Source: Armatimonadota bacterium (lineage in GTDB: Bacteria > Armatimonadota > HRBIN16). From it: a stretch of 35,164 nt of DNA. Positions 1 to 7,351 of this stretch are shown here, piece after piece. The stretch is taken from positions 1 through 35,164 of the forward strand of contig BPGU01000007.1 of assembly GCA_026003195.1 (NCBI GenBank), written 5' to 3'. A program made the translations under genes and the position numbers. The notes below the pieces were generated by a model. It was given only the letters and a program-made list of their open reading frames with translations, had not been told where the DNA came from and ran no database searches. Position 1 is the stretch's first letter. Every line of letters starts with the position of its first letter.

Positions 1-199
1 ACGATGCATCTTACCGTTGCACCATCCGACCAAATGACTACTATATGTGGTGTTATCGCTTGCGCCCCACCACAACCTGTAGGTATGTCGCTCTGCCTTA
101 GTTTCCACCTTTCTACAAGCGCCTGCAAGACTCCTGCAAATCCCGCGCAACTTGCAAGAGAAATCTCACAGGATGAAGGGAGGGTGCAAGAGGGTTTGT

Positions 200-235
200 G
201 GGGAAGGCAGACCGCTACCCAGTCCCGCCTTCCCC
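200..235 (-). terminator. Terminator-like hairpin after the 244-648 gene
   Basis: A perfect 9-bp stem (200-208 with 227-235, arm GGGGAAGGC) lies just past the stop codon of the minus-strand gene at 244-648. It lacks a strong T tract, so it may be an mRNA-stabilising hairpin instead. In 1-199 I see no gene that I can support. Confidence 0.45.
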
Positions 236-243
236 TTCTCATC

Positions 244-648
244 CTAAACCTCCACTTCCACCTCCTTCCTTACCTGATACGGTAAGTCTTCCACTACATC
301 CAGATAGTTCCGACAGAGCTGAATGAAAAGGTTGTCGGCACCAGCCTTAACCTGAGAAGCAGTAAAGTCCAGCCCTGTCTTCTTCCACTCTGCATAACTG
401 GCTTCCAGCGCCTGAACGTACAGCTGAACCAGATCTACAGCCATCTCCTTCAAGCCCGGAGGAACCTTGCCAGTCCTCACAAAGCTCGAAGGCACATGAC
501 GGCAGAGTTCAATGAATACCGTAGAAGCGGAAGACTGAACCTCCGCAACTACAGACCACTGAACTCCCCACTGAGCCAGCAGATCCTTCCATGCCTGAGC
601 AATACGCCGCAGCAGGAAACCATACAGCTTTGCCAGATGTTCTACCAA
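244..648 (-). CDS. Hypothetical helical protein with an internal motif repeat
   Basis: I do not recognise this 134-residue protein. It is rich in helix-forming residues and has no signal peptide or clear membrane segment. A motif occurs twice: FIELCR at residues 45-50 and FIQLCR at 108-113, each preceded by a similar Ala-x-(Thr/Asn)-(Val/Leu) stretch, which suggests an internal duplication. The frame opens with TTG; I accept this start because AAGGAGG sits nine bases upstream and no ATG fits. It is the last gene of the leftward series and is followed by a hairpin. It faces the tandem repeat array on its upstream side across about 170 bases. Function unknown. Confidence 0.65.
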   Translation of the reverse strand: MVEHLAKLYGFLLRRIAQAWKDLLAQWGVQWSVVAEVQSSASTVFIELCRHVPSSFVRTGKVPPGLKEMAVDLVQLYVQALEASYAEWKKTGLDFTASQVKAGADNLFIQLCRNYLDVVEDLPYQVRKEVEVEV

Positions 649-814
649 TGGAAATCACCTCCTTATGTTGGTATGAGAGAGGATAAGCTTGCACCTATCC
701 TCGAATACAGCCAAATGAGAGAAGTATGATACCAATGAGATAACGAAGAAGGGAAGAGTTAACGAATGCAGAAAGAAGTAGAACTAACATGAGATAGGTA
801 CAACACAGTATACG

Positions 815-1375
815 ATAAGCCAGGAAGGAAAGGATGAGGAACGGATACAGCATAGCAAACTCTGGAACGATAGTGAGTTACAGTGTGATGAAAGCCGACT
901 CCAGAAAAGGGTTGACGAGAGTGATGTACAGCGAAAAGTAGGGCGGCTTTAGGAAAAGGTTGACGTGAGTTAGGTATAGTGTAGAAGAGGTTGGCTTTGA
1001 GAGAGAGTTGGCGTGGGTTTTGTACAGCACAGGGAAGGCAGGTTCTAGGAAAGGTTGGCGTGGGTTGGGTACAGCGAAGAGAAGGCAGGCTCTGAGAAAA
1101 GGTTGGCGTGAGAAAGGTACAGCGAAGAGGAGGTAGGCTCTAGGAAAGGTTGGCGTGGGTTGGGTACAGCGAAGAGAAGGCAGGCTCTAGGAAAGGTTGG
1201 CGTGGGCCGGGTACAGTGCGAGGGAGGGCGGCTTTGAGAAAGGGTTGGCGTGGGCCGGGTACAGTGAAGAGGAGGCAGGCTCTAGGAAAGGTTGGCGTGG
1301 GCCGGGTACAGTGCGAGGGAGGGCGGCTTTGAGAAAGGGTTGGCGTGGGCCGGGTACAGTGAAGAGGAGGGTGGA
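815..1375. repeat. Tandem array of 47/48-bp units, degenerate to the left
   Basis: About twelve head-to-tail units can be read. Clear units begin near 910, 958, 1006, 1053, 1101, 1148, 1195, 1243, 1290 and 1338, and degenerate ones near 862 and 815. Each unit starts GGTTGGCGTG, has a central GTACAG, and ends in GGCTCTAGGAAA or GGCTTTGAGAAAG. The last four units form two copies of a 95-bp higher-order repeat that are almost identical. Sequence decay increases leftward. No frame across it has a convincing start or ribosome binding site, so I treat it as non-coding. The region 649-814 upstream is A-rich and holds nothing I recognise. A replication origin, a recombination site or an expanding satellite are all possible. 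Confidence 0.9.
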
Positions 1376-1585
1376 TGAACGATGCAAGCCCCGCCCCACC
1401 TTGTTTTCGCAGCCTTCGTCGCGTTTGGTCTCTTCTCCTTACTGGTGATCTGTTGATTACGGGTGAGTTGTGTGCATTTGGCGGGTGGTCTGTCGAGTGC
1501 TATGTCGAGCGTTATGTGAGTGGTATACGGGTTTGTCGAGCGTTATGTACGTCGTGTTCGGTTTGTGTTTGTTAGGTGTTATGTG
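1376..1585. other. Non-coding spacer with three short direct repeats
   Basis: This 210-base gap has no supported gene. The 15-mer TGTCGAGCGTTATGT occurs at 1503-1517 and 1534-1548, and a variant (TGTCGAGTGCTATGT) ends just before the first copy. The repeats could be protein binding sites or remnants of local duplication. Confidence 0.5.
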
Positions 1586-1846
1586 TTATGGGTTCGGTGT
1601 GGTGTTCTCTTCGATCTTGAGGGTGAGTACGACTTGGCCGGAGTCGTTATCCACGAGTGTGTAGGTATCGCCTTCTTTGACGAGTGTGAGTTGGGTGAGT
1701 TCTTTCTCTACGTTGACTTCCACCTGGTTGAGGGCTTGCAATAGTTGTGGTGATTTGGTGGCGAGTTTAGCGATGCTTGCGCCGGCTCTGACCAGCATCT
1801 TGGGTGCGAAGGTAATGGCGCCTTTGAGGGCTTGTCCGACCAGCAT
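1586..1846 (-). CDS. Hypothetical small protein
   Basis: An unrecognised 86-residue protein. The first half (residues 1-45) is hydrophobic and helical (many Ala, Leu, Ile), the second half alternates in a way that suggests beta strands (TYTLVDNDSGQVVLTL). It begins at an ATG with AAGGAGG eight bases upstream and ends with a Pro-rich tail. It follows the three paralogous membrane genes by only three bases, so it is probably co-transcribed with them. It could be a membrane-associated accessory protein, but no family is evident. Confidence 0.7.
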   Translation of the reverse strand: MLVGQALKGAITFAPKMLVRAGASIAKLATKSPQLLQALNQVEVNVEKELTQLTLVKEGDTYTLVDNDSGQVVLTLKIEENTTPNP

Positions 1847-1849
1847 GGT

Positions 1850-2134
1850 TTACACCTCCTTGTTCTTGTAGTAGACGAAGCGTACTATGTGGTGATAGAT
1901 TGTGCCGGTAATGTACCCCGATCCTATGGAGACGATGGCAAGCTGAATGAGTTTCCAGCTGAGTTCCAGACTGATGACAATGTCGATAAGTATCCAGTAA
2001 AGGGTAAGTTTGATGATTGACCAGATGAAGTTGAGGTTGTAGAGCGAGAACGCGATTGCTGCCAGTATAGAAGCTACGGTGATGCTTTTGGTGCGGTGTT
2101 CGCTCAGGTCATCTCGAGTATCGCTCTTCATCAT
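1850..2134 (-). CDS. Small membrane protein, paralogue 1 of 3
   Basis: A 94-residue protein with a charged N-terminus (residues 1-17) followed by two or three hydrophobic segments between residues 18 and 85. It ends in a conserved paralogue signature: Gly-Tyr-Ile-Thr-Gly-Thr, a Tyr-His-His-Ile-Val core and a terminal Tyr-Tyr. The same signature is found in the next two genes upstream, and their DNA also matches, so the three arose by tandem duplication. It is the longest of the three in its membrane part. Holin or other lysis function is possible for small phage membrane proteins, but nothing specific supports it. Confidence 0.75.
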   Translation of the reverse strand: MMKSDTRDDLSEHRTKSITVASILAAIAFSLYNLNFIWSIIKLTLYWILIDIVISLELSWKLIQLAIVSIGSGYITGTIYHHIVRFVYYKNKEV

Positions 2135-2155
2135 AGTACTCCCTTCTGTAGCGTG

Positions 2156-2383
2156 TTACTTCTGTTGTCCATTCTCATCTCGTGCATAGTACTCAAAGTG
2201 CACTATGTAGTGGTAGGCGGTACCGATGACGTAGCCCAGCACCAGTGAGATGACGACCAGCTCGAGCAATTTCCAGACGGTGCCAGACCTGTCAATCAGG
2301 AGAACGATGGCTACCAGTGCGGCGGATACGAGGATACTGTCCGCGCGGTGGTGGTTCATGCGGTCTCTCGTCTGTCTGTGCAT
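2156..2383 (-). CDS. Small membrane protein, paralogue 2 of 3
   Basis: A 75-residue protein with two hydrophobic segments and the shared ending GYVIGTAYHYIVHFEYY. I place the start at the ATG at 2383 because GAGGAGG lies seven bases upstream; the open frame extends further but without a ribosome binding site. The start lies inside the 3' end of paralogue 3, a 92-base overlap in another frame. The charged tail (ARDENGQQK) differs from that of the other copies. Function unknown; see the other paralogues. Confidence 0.75.
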   Translation of the reverse strand: MHRQTRDRMNHHRADSILVSAALVAIVLLIDRSGTVWKLLELVVISLVLGYVIGTAYHYIVHFEYYARDENGQQK

Positions 2384-2600
2384 GGTATTCCTCCTCATCA
2401 TAGTACTCAAAGTATACTGCGTAATGGTAGAAAGTGCCGGTGATGTATCCCAATCCCAATGCGGAGATGAGGATGAGAAGTGCGAGCGGCCATGTGAGCA
2501 CCGGCCTGTCATAGACGAACGTAATCATGAACAGCACCGTAGCGATGGCGGTGCTGGCTATGTGATGCTTGTGCAGGCGGTTGCGTGTCTCCTTATCCAT
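2292..2600 (-). CDS. Small membrane protein, paralogue 3 of 3, with a 3' overlap
   Basis: A 102-residue protein. Residues 1-70 match the other two copies (charged start, two hydrophobic segments, GYITGTFYHYAVYFEYY). The last 35 residues (Asp/Glu-rich, then Pro- and Arg-rich) have no counterpart and are coded by DNA that also holds the ribosome binding site and first codons of paralogue 2. This looks like a duplication that removed the original stop so that the frame now reads into its neighbour. It starts at an ATG with TGGAGG upstream. Function unknown. Confidence 0.7.
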   Translation of the reverse strand: MDKETRNRLHKHHIASTAIATVLFMITFVYDRPVLTWPLALLILISALGLGYITGTFYHYAVYFEYYDEEEYHAQTDERPHEPPPRGQYPRIRRTGSHRSPD

Positions 2601-2892
2601 AACGACCTCCAGAGAGAGTGTTCATATACGGTATTACAGATGATTCAGAGGAAGAGACAACGAAGAAGAGAGAAGAAGAAAGAAGATGGGCGGGGACGGA
2701 CGTAATGGCTGGCGTGAGAGGATGGGGGGCTTTTCCGTCCCCGCCCGACAATCACCTTATGGTCTTTCAAAGAGAGGGGCTATCGTCACAAATGACGCGC
2801 CCCCTTTTGCATTGGAGGAGAAGCGATGACCTGAGATGAGTGCTATGTCAAGGATGAAGGAAAGGGTGGGGCTTTCGCCCCTCCCCATATCG
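2601..2892. other. Non-coding spacer with two strong hairpins
   Basis: No gene is supported in these 292 bases. A perfect 13-bp stem joins 2688-2700 with 2734-2746 (arm GGGCGGGGACGGA). A second nested hairpin pairs GGGGC 2776-2780 with GCCCC 2799-2803 around an inner CGTCA/TGACG stem and is followed by CTTTT on the plus strand, which looks like a plus-strand terminator. The 2640-2690 stretch is strongly purine-rich. Confidence 0.6.
2861..2886 (-). terminator. Terminator hairpin, GGGGC-tttc-GCCCC family
   Basis: GGGGC (2868-2872) pairs with GCCCC (2877-2881), extended by an outer GGG/CCC after a T-T mismatch. Read on the minus strand the loop is GAAA and CCCTTTCC follows. It sits just past the stop of the 2893-3216 gene and belongs to the family that recurs after most genes up to 9.8 kb. 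Confidence 0.6.
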
Positions 2893-3216
2893 CTACGGCT
2901 TGCTCAGTTTGGCGATGATCTTGGCCAGCAGTTCGCGTTCGTATTTGCTTCCTTCCTCGTGTGTCCATTTGCCGAACGAGCCACCTGCGATAGCTGCTAA
3001 TGCTGCTGGCAGGATGGCGAACGGTCCGAGTGCGATGGTGGCGATGGCGCCTCCTGCGAGTGCACCGAGACCGGTGGACTTCAGCTTGTCGTCGTTGATT
3101 GCCTTGCGCAGGTGATCCGCCGCCATCTCCAGGAATGCGCGGTCGGAATCGTTGAGTACGGGCTTATGCAGAATCTTCTCCGCCGTCTGGCAGATCTCTC
3201 GGTGTTCCATGACCAT
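2893..3216 (-). CDS. Small protein with a glycine-rich hydrophobic hairpin
   Basis: A 107-residue protein. Residues 1-47 are polar and helical. Residues 48-83 form two Gly/Ala-rich hydrophobic stretches separated by a Gly-Pro turn (LGALAGGAIATIALGP and then ILPAALAAIAGGSFG), a glycine-zipper-like membrane hairpin. The C-terminal 24 residues are charged. Such a plan fits a small pore-forming or membrane-inserting phage protein, for example a holin-like or injection protein, but no family signature is present. The ATG at 3216 follows AAGGAGGAG. It is followed by a terminator hairpin. Confidence 0.7.
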   Translation of the reverse strand: MVMEHREICQTAEKILHKPVLNDSDRAFLEMAADHLRKAINDDKLKSTGLGALAGGAIATIALGPFAILPAALAAIAGGSFGKWTHEEGSKYERELLAKIIAKLSKP

Positions 3217-3276
3217 TTTCTCCTCCTTATGCTTGGGGAGTGGTTGGCTCCCACTCCCCTTTGATTTGGACTAATC

Positions 3277-3891
3277 TTACGCGTTGTTGGTTTCGCCGGT
3301 CTGTTCTGCGGGCTGCTCGGTGTTCAGCAGTGTCTTGACGTCGATCTCCTGTGCCTGCTCGCCCTGGTTGACCTCAATCGTTATCGGCTGCAGGTTGGTG
3401 AACTGCTCATGCATCTTGAGGTTCAGTGCGGCAACCAGGTCAGGGTCGACGTCATACAGACCGGTTTGCGGATTGGGTGTGACGAATGCACCGTATGCGC
3501 CGACGCTGATGGTGACGACACCGGTGGTCTGCGGCACTCCGGTGACCTTTGCCAGTGCAACGCGCATGCGCACATCGCCCTGTCGGGTTCGGACAGGCCC
3601 GTATCCCAGCAGCACCTGTTTGACGGGCACTGCTTCGCGGCGGCGGATGGGCTGCATGTTGTCGTTCACGCCGTCGGGAGTGGGATAGAACCAGTTCGCT
3701 TCCACCTTTTCGGGCACGCTCAACTCGAACGGAATGCCGGTCATCTCATCGACGATCTGGCATTTGCCGTTCTCGGTCGGTGGCAGGCAATCGCTCAGCG
3801 CCATGAACTTCCAGTGGCTGGTAGCCGGGATTGCCTGTGAGCGGATGATGTGCTGGAAGATGCGGTTCTTGGCGATATCGATCGGGTTCAT
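3277..3891 (-). CDS. Hypothetical protein downstream of the split polymerase-like genes
   Basis: An unrecognised 204-residue soluble protein, mostly predicted beta by residue pattern, with a low-complexity Glu/Gln/Thr/Asn tail (residues 185-204). It starts 10 bases after the stop of the beta-like polymerase gene with AAGGAGGTAAGT directly before the ATG. It is therefore likely translated from the same message as the two polymerase-like genes and may be an accessory subunit, but this is inferred only from position. No motif for nucleotide or DNA binding is visible. Confidence 0.7.
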   Translation of the reverse strand: MNPIDIAKNRIFQHIIRSQAIPATSHWKFMALSDCLPPTENGKCQIVDEMTGIPFELSVPEKVEANWFYPTPDGVNDNMQPIRRREAVPVKQVLLGYGPVRTRQGDVRMRVALAKVTGVPQTTGVVTISVGAYGAFVTPNPQTGLYDVDPDLVAALNLKMHEQFTNLQPITIEVNQGEQAQEIDVKTLLNTEQPAEQTGETNNA

Positions 3892-3901
3892 ACTTACCTC
3901 C

Positions 3902-5155
3902 TTACTCGTAGTATTGGATGAGCACTTTCGCCATATTCCAGTAATCGTTCACTTCGCGCAGGTCAATCATCTCCAGCGGGTCGAACGGCAGACCTGCGCA
4001 GAAGTGTTGTTCCGGTCTTATCGTGAGCGTCTGGTCGTCCCGTGCGAAATACACCTCATTATGTGAGGTGGTTGCCCAGTATTCGGTGACGACCAATCCG
4101 ACGCCTTTCTGCACCAGCAGTCGTTCATCCACTTTCCATCCTGCTGGTGCGGTGCGTCGTTCCAGCTCGAACTCGACGAGGTGCTCCTGAACCTTATCCA
4201 GTGGGATGTTGTTGTTCAGCAGCACCGTCCACGCGGATTTCTTCTGTATCATACGTGGACTGACGATGATGTCTACGGGTTCATCGTTCACGATGACGTC
4301 GTGTTCGAGCAGGAAGGTCATGCCTTGTATGCCGCTTGCTGCCATCAGTTTCAGCGTCATGTTCTCCACCTTATACTCGCCAATCGCTTTCTGTTGCGGT
4401 AGTTGTCCGTATGCCGTCCAGCGGTTGGTGGTGGCGACCGTTTCGTTGCGTTCGCGGTCGCGCACTTTCTTGATGTTGGTGGAGAACGGCATTTCCGCAC
4501 GCATCTTGCTCATACCGGTTGGAGTGACCAGCATGGCGTCATGCACCGGTCCCTCATGCAGATTGGTTTCTGCGATGAGGGTGCGCAGTGGTTTCCAGAT
4601 GCCCCATGCCGGTTCCTCCTTCCGTTCATCCTGCCATGGGATAGCGTTCTTCCATGCGGACCGGAGTTTGCGTCCGGTTCGGTGGGCAGCGAACGCATCC
4701 CAGTTGGGATTGACGGTGCGGAAATGGTCATCGCTGATGCACAGTTTACGGAACGGATGGGAGTTACCGGTGATGTACGGGTTCGCTCCCAGCACGTCCA
4801 TAGCAGCAAGCACGGCGTTGCGTTTGCGCACATAGTAGAAGTCGTCTTGCTGTGCCTGGTCGCGAGGTAGGTCCAGTTCCACTTCGCGGCGGAGTTGCTC
4901 GAGCTGGTTCTGTGTCATGACGATTTCCAGCCCGTTGATGAACTCGCTTTTGTCGTCCGCGCGTGCGAACTGGTCTTGCAGGGTGAGCACATGGAAACGT
5001 TTCACGTATCCGAACTCATCATACTCCGGCAGCAGTTTCACGGGGCACCAGCGTTTCGTGCCCGTTCGGGTTGTAATCAGCCAGCCCGCAGCCGGTAGTT
5101 TGTCGGAGATACTCGGAAACGTCTCCGTGGAAATCACCAGCGAAGTCAGGATCAT
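3902..5155 (-). CDS. RNA polymerase beta-like protein (second half of a split polymerase)
   Basis: A 417-residue protein that I assign to the beta-type double-psi barrel of multisubunit-like RNA polymerases. Around residue 204, VHDAMLV resembles the EDAI(L/V) motif of beta. Residues 269-279 (KLMAASGIQGM) match in spacing the beta motif K-x7-K-G-V: Lys269 aligns with the first catalytic lysine, but the second lysine position is Gln277. Then VDIIVSP (294-300) matches the VDI-(V/L)-NP strand that follows in beta. The same order of motifs occurs in the giant protein at 10472-16618. The start follows GGAGGAGGAG closely and lies inside the 3' end of the beta'-like gene (137-base overlap). Assignment is by motif; loss of the second lysine raises doubt about full activity. 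Confidence 0.6.
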   Translation of the reverse strand: MILTSLVISTETFPSISDKLPAAGWLITTRTGTKRWCPVKLLPEYDEFGYVKRFHVLTLQDQFARADDKSEFINGLEIVMTQNQLEQLRREVELDLPRDQAQQDDFYYVRKRNAVLAAMDVLGANPYITGNSHPFRKLCISDDHFRTVNPNWDAFAAHRTGRKLRSAWKNAIPWQDERKEEPAWGIWKPLRTLIAETNLHEGPVHDAMLVTPTGMSKMRAEMPFSTNIKKVRDRERNETVATTNRWTAYGQLPQQKAIGEYKVENMTLKLMAASGIQGMTFLLEHDVIVNDEPVDIIVSPRMIQKKSAWTVLLNNNIPLDKVQEHLVEFELERRTAPAGWKVDERLLVQKGVGLVVTEYWATTSHNEVYFARDDQTLTIRPEQHFCAGLPFDPLEMIDLREVNDYWNMAKVLIQYYE

Positions 5156-6290
5156 CGTACTCCTCCTCCAGTTTGCCCGACCAGAGCTGTTTGAGCAGCT
5201 CTTCGGGCGGAGTTTCGATGTGGCGGATGATGCTGCGCGGTCGTGCTCGGCGCATGAGTACGGTGAACACGCCGCCTTCGGGCATCATCCATGCCATTGC
5301 TTCCGCGCTCTTCATCACCTCCTTCCCATACGGCAGGTTGAGGATAGATTCGTCGGGCGTGGCGGTTCCGCGGATGCATTCGATGGCATGACGCACGTCG
5401 AAGGTGGATTCCGCTTTGAGTTTACGGGCGTCCATGACGTGTTCAATCAATGCCGTGGCGAAATCCCACACCTCGCAGGCAGCCTTTTGCGGGTCTCCAG
5501 TCCTTGCAGCATGGGCATACTGGAGTACCCATATCGCCTGAATCACCTGACCGATGTATCGGGTTGCGGTGAATCCCCAATACAGGTCATCGAATTCGGC
5601 GTTCGGCTGGATTTCCGGCGTCACGTCCCACTCTGCGAAATGTATCTTGCGGGCGATGGTGACGCGCGGTGCGGGTTTCTCGCCTGAGATATAGCCGGCG
5701 AATCCCTCATCGCCATCCGAATCGCCTTGCAGGTCTTCCACTAAGGTGTTCGGATGGACGAGGATTGCCCTGTGCGGATAGTTAGTCACTCTCCGGGTCG
5801 GGCGGATCCTGCATGAGGAACTGCTGGCTTGCGGAAACCGCTGGAACACGGTCAAGCGGGTGGGCTTCCCGAAGGTAATCCAGATTTCGCCTTCCGGCAC
5901 TTCCGGATGACCTACCAGTTTCGCCCAAGCGCACGGCAGTTCATACTGCGCTGTGCGGAGCAGTGCTCGACCGTATTCGCCCTGATTGCGCCCCACTCCG
6001 ATTACCTGTCTTGCCAGTTCTTGAAGGAGTCCCCGATAGGGTTCCCCTTTCGCTTTGGCGATGGTAATCTGGTGGAGCGTGGTGAAGGGCGGTCGCAGCT
6101 GCACGACGGGCAGTTTGGACCGGTTCAGCTGGATATAGTCTACGGGCAGGTTCGGCTTTGGGATGGGGATGAGGTCGCCATAGACTTCCAGCTGTGCTGG
6201 TTCGCCGGTGACCATTTCGTGGAGGATGGTTCCGCGATCCGGTACGGCGAGGTTTGGTGCCACCGTGTGAAGCACCTTCTGAACGATCAT
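5019..6290 (-). CDS. RNA polymerase beta'-like protein with DSDGD (first half of a split polymerase)
   Basis: A 423-residue protein. Residues 151-194 carry the beta'-type barrel signature: Arg-Phe-Pro at 151-153 (compare Arg-x-Pro in beta'), AILVHP at 175-180, and the metal-binding motif GDSDGD at 189-194. Asp190, Asp192 and Asp194 would bind the catalytic magnesium. The Arg-to-Asp spacing (39) is close to that in the giant protein (37). A later helix, YIGQVIQ...HVMDARK (245-290), also has a counterpart in the giant protein (IGQVARI...VIMDAGK). The ATG at 6290 follows AGGAGGTGG. The gene is first in a unit with the beta-like gene. Related small polymerases are known in phages such as Thermus P23-45 and crAss-like phages; exact family unknown. 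Confidence 0.65.
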   Translation of the reverse strand: MIVQKVLHTVAPNLAVPDRGTILHEMVTGEPAQLEVYGDLIPIPKPNLPVDYIQLNRSKLPVVQLRPPFTTLHQITIAKAKGEPYRGLLQELARQVIGVGRNQGEYGRALLRTAQYELPCAWAKLVGHPEVPEGEIWITFGKPTRLTVFQRFPQASSSSCRIRPTRRVTNYPHRAILVHPNTLVEDLQGDSDGDEGFAGYISGEKPAPRVTIARKIHFAEWDVTPEIQPNAEFDDLYWGFTATRYIGQVIQAIWVLQYAHAARTGDPQKAACEVWDFATALIEHVMDARKLKAESTFDVRHAIECIRGTATPDESILNLPYGKEVMKSAEAMAWMMPEGGVFTVLMRRARPRSIIRHIETPPEELLKQLWSGKLEEEYDDPDFAGDFHGDVSEYLRQTTGCGLADYNPNGHETLVPRETAAGV

Positions 6291-6299
6291 GTTCCACCT

Positions 6300-6598
6300 C
6301 CTGAACGAGGTTTTGCAGAGCGAGACTATCTAAGCGCCAGATAGCCGAAAGAGGATTATCTAAAGCGACCATTCCTTGAAGAGGAGAGGAGACATATCAT
6401 CAGAGAGGAGAAGATCAAAGCGAGAAGAAGCGAAGCGAGGAGAAGATGTTCGGTGTACTCGGGTGTGTTATGTGAGGTGTGTTGCTAAAAGGATAGGTTA
6501 TCGGAGTGCTATGTGAAGGGTGTTGCTAAAAGGGTGGGCTGTCTGCCCGTCGGTGGCTACGGTGCAAGGGTGGGGGCTGTTCCGCCCCCTTTCCCTTG
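6300..6598 (-). promoter_or_regulatory. Leader region of the beta'-like gene, with repeated motifs
   Basis: No gene is seen in this roughly 300-base gap. Two TATCTA motifs (near 6319 and 6355; TAGATA on the minus strand) recur here as in other leaders, and CTATCT/AGATAG form a short inverted repeat. Further out, a 25-base direct repeat (GTTATGTGAGGTGTGTTGCTAAAAGG and a variant) lies near 6467 and 6510, beside a purine-rich tract at 6375-6445. The gap ends in the terminator of the next gene. Promoter position cannot be fixed by eye. Confidence 0.4.
6566..6596 (-). terminator. Terminator hairpin after the 6599-7042 gene
   Basis: GGGGGC (6572-6577) pairs with GCCCCC (6584-6589), extended by AAGGG/CCCTT, directly past the stop codon on the minus strand. 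Same family as the hairpins after the neighbouring genes. Confidence 0.6.
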
Positions 6599-7042
6599 TT
6601 AGTCGGCGAATTCGTCCACAGGGATCGCTTTCGGTTCCTGTTTCGTGGTTGCATCGGTGCTAATCAGTTCTTGCGCGTTCGGTTCGTTGAAAGCCCCCAC
6701 AATCCAGCTGGGTTCGACAACTCGGCTTCCGTCGTTCAGCAATGCCGGTCTCCAGCCGTTGAGTGTGGGAGTGAGGTATGAGACGACATTTCCATGCACC
6801 AGTGCCACGGATTTCCTTCGTCCCATCGTCGACACGATTTCGGCGATGATGACGGTCGTCTCTTCCGGTTTCGCGGTCACTTGCTGGGTTTGTCCGTCTT
6901 CCACGCCTCTCAAGGTCAGTGCTTCCACTTCGTATCCTACCAGGTTCAGCAGTTTGGAGAGTGGGAATGCCTTTGCGATGCGCAGTACCTTTGCCCTGCC
7001 CCTCTTTTCCGTCTTGGCGATGAATACTTCCTTTGCGTTCAT
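6599..7042 (-). CDS. Hypothetical protein
   Basis: An unrecognised 147-residue protein. The start is set at the ATG at 7042, eight bases after AAGGAGGAG; an upstream extension of the frame lacks a ribosome binding site and would run through the terminator of the next gene. The sequence is basic at the N-terminus (EKRGRAKVLRIAK), then alternates strand-like segments (ETTVIIAEIV, SVALVHGNVV) and ends in an acidic tail. There are no cysteines and no membrane segment. It is an isolated cassette with its own leader and terminator. Function unknown. Confidence 0.7.
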   Translation of the reverse strand: MNAKEVFIAKTEKRGRAKVLRIAKAFPLSKLLNLVGYEVEALTLRGVEDGQTQQVTAKPEETTVIIAEIVSTMGRRKSVALVHGNVVSYLTPTLNGWRPALLNDGSRVVEPSWIVGAFNEPNAQELISTDATTKQEPKAIPVDEFAD

Positions 7043-7076
7043 GTTTCTCCTCCTTATCATGTAAAGGTTGATTCCA

Positions 7077-7104
7077 AAGAGGGGCTGTCTATTCCAGCCC
7101 CTTT
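7077..7104 (-). terminator. Terminator hairpin after the 7113-7319 gene
   Basis: GGGGCTG (7081-7087) pairs with CAGCCCC (7095-7101), with flanking AAAG/CTTT. It follows the stop codon of the minus-strand gene. Its first arm is part of the 29-nt direct repeat. Confidence 0.55.
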
Positions 7105-7112
7105 CCGGTGCG

Positions 7113-7319
7113 TTAGTTTTCCTTCGTGAGTTCCTCCCACCGCACCTGGTCTGCAATGTGCATCAGCGGGTACAGTGCGGGGAATGCGATCACGAGGGAC
7201 ACGGTGAACATGATGGCGATGAGGGTTCGTGTTAGTTGCGATGCTTCCCTCCCTGCTCGCCGCAGGAATGTCCACAGGTCTTTCAACAGTCCCACGAAGT
7301 CCTCCTTTGCTTCCTTCAT
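7113..7319 (-). CDS. Small single-pass membrane protein
   Basis: A 68-residue protein: a charged amphipathic N-terminal half (residues 1-33) and one hydrophobic segment of about 22 residues (TLIAIMFTVSLVIAFPALYPLM). The start is the second of two adjacent ATGs (7319; alternative 7322), spaced five bases from GGAGGA. The neighbouring cassettes code for soluble orphans and another membrane-anchored protein. It could be an inner-membrane or lysis accessory protein, but there is no family signature. Confidence 0.65.
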   Translation of the reverse strand: MKEAKEDFVGLLKDLWTFLRRAGREASQLTRTLIAIMFTVSLVIAFPALYPLMHIADQVRWEELTKEN

Positions 7320-7351
7320 CATTCTCCTCCATGTAAAGGTTGATTCCAAAG

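Noticed and set aside
815-1375. CRISPR array
   Set aside because: The units are adjacent tandem copies without unique spacers and decay gradually; no cas genes are present.
1150-1448. Short frames across the tandem repeats as repeat proteins
   Set aside because: They lack ribosome binding sites, and the 47/48-bp period changes frame from unit to unit.
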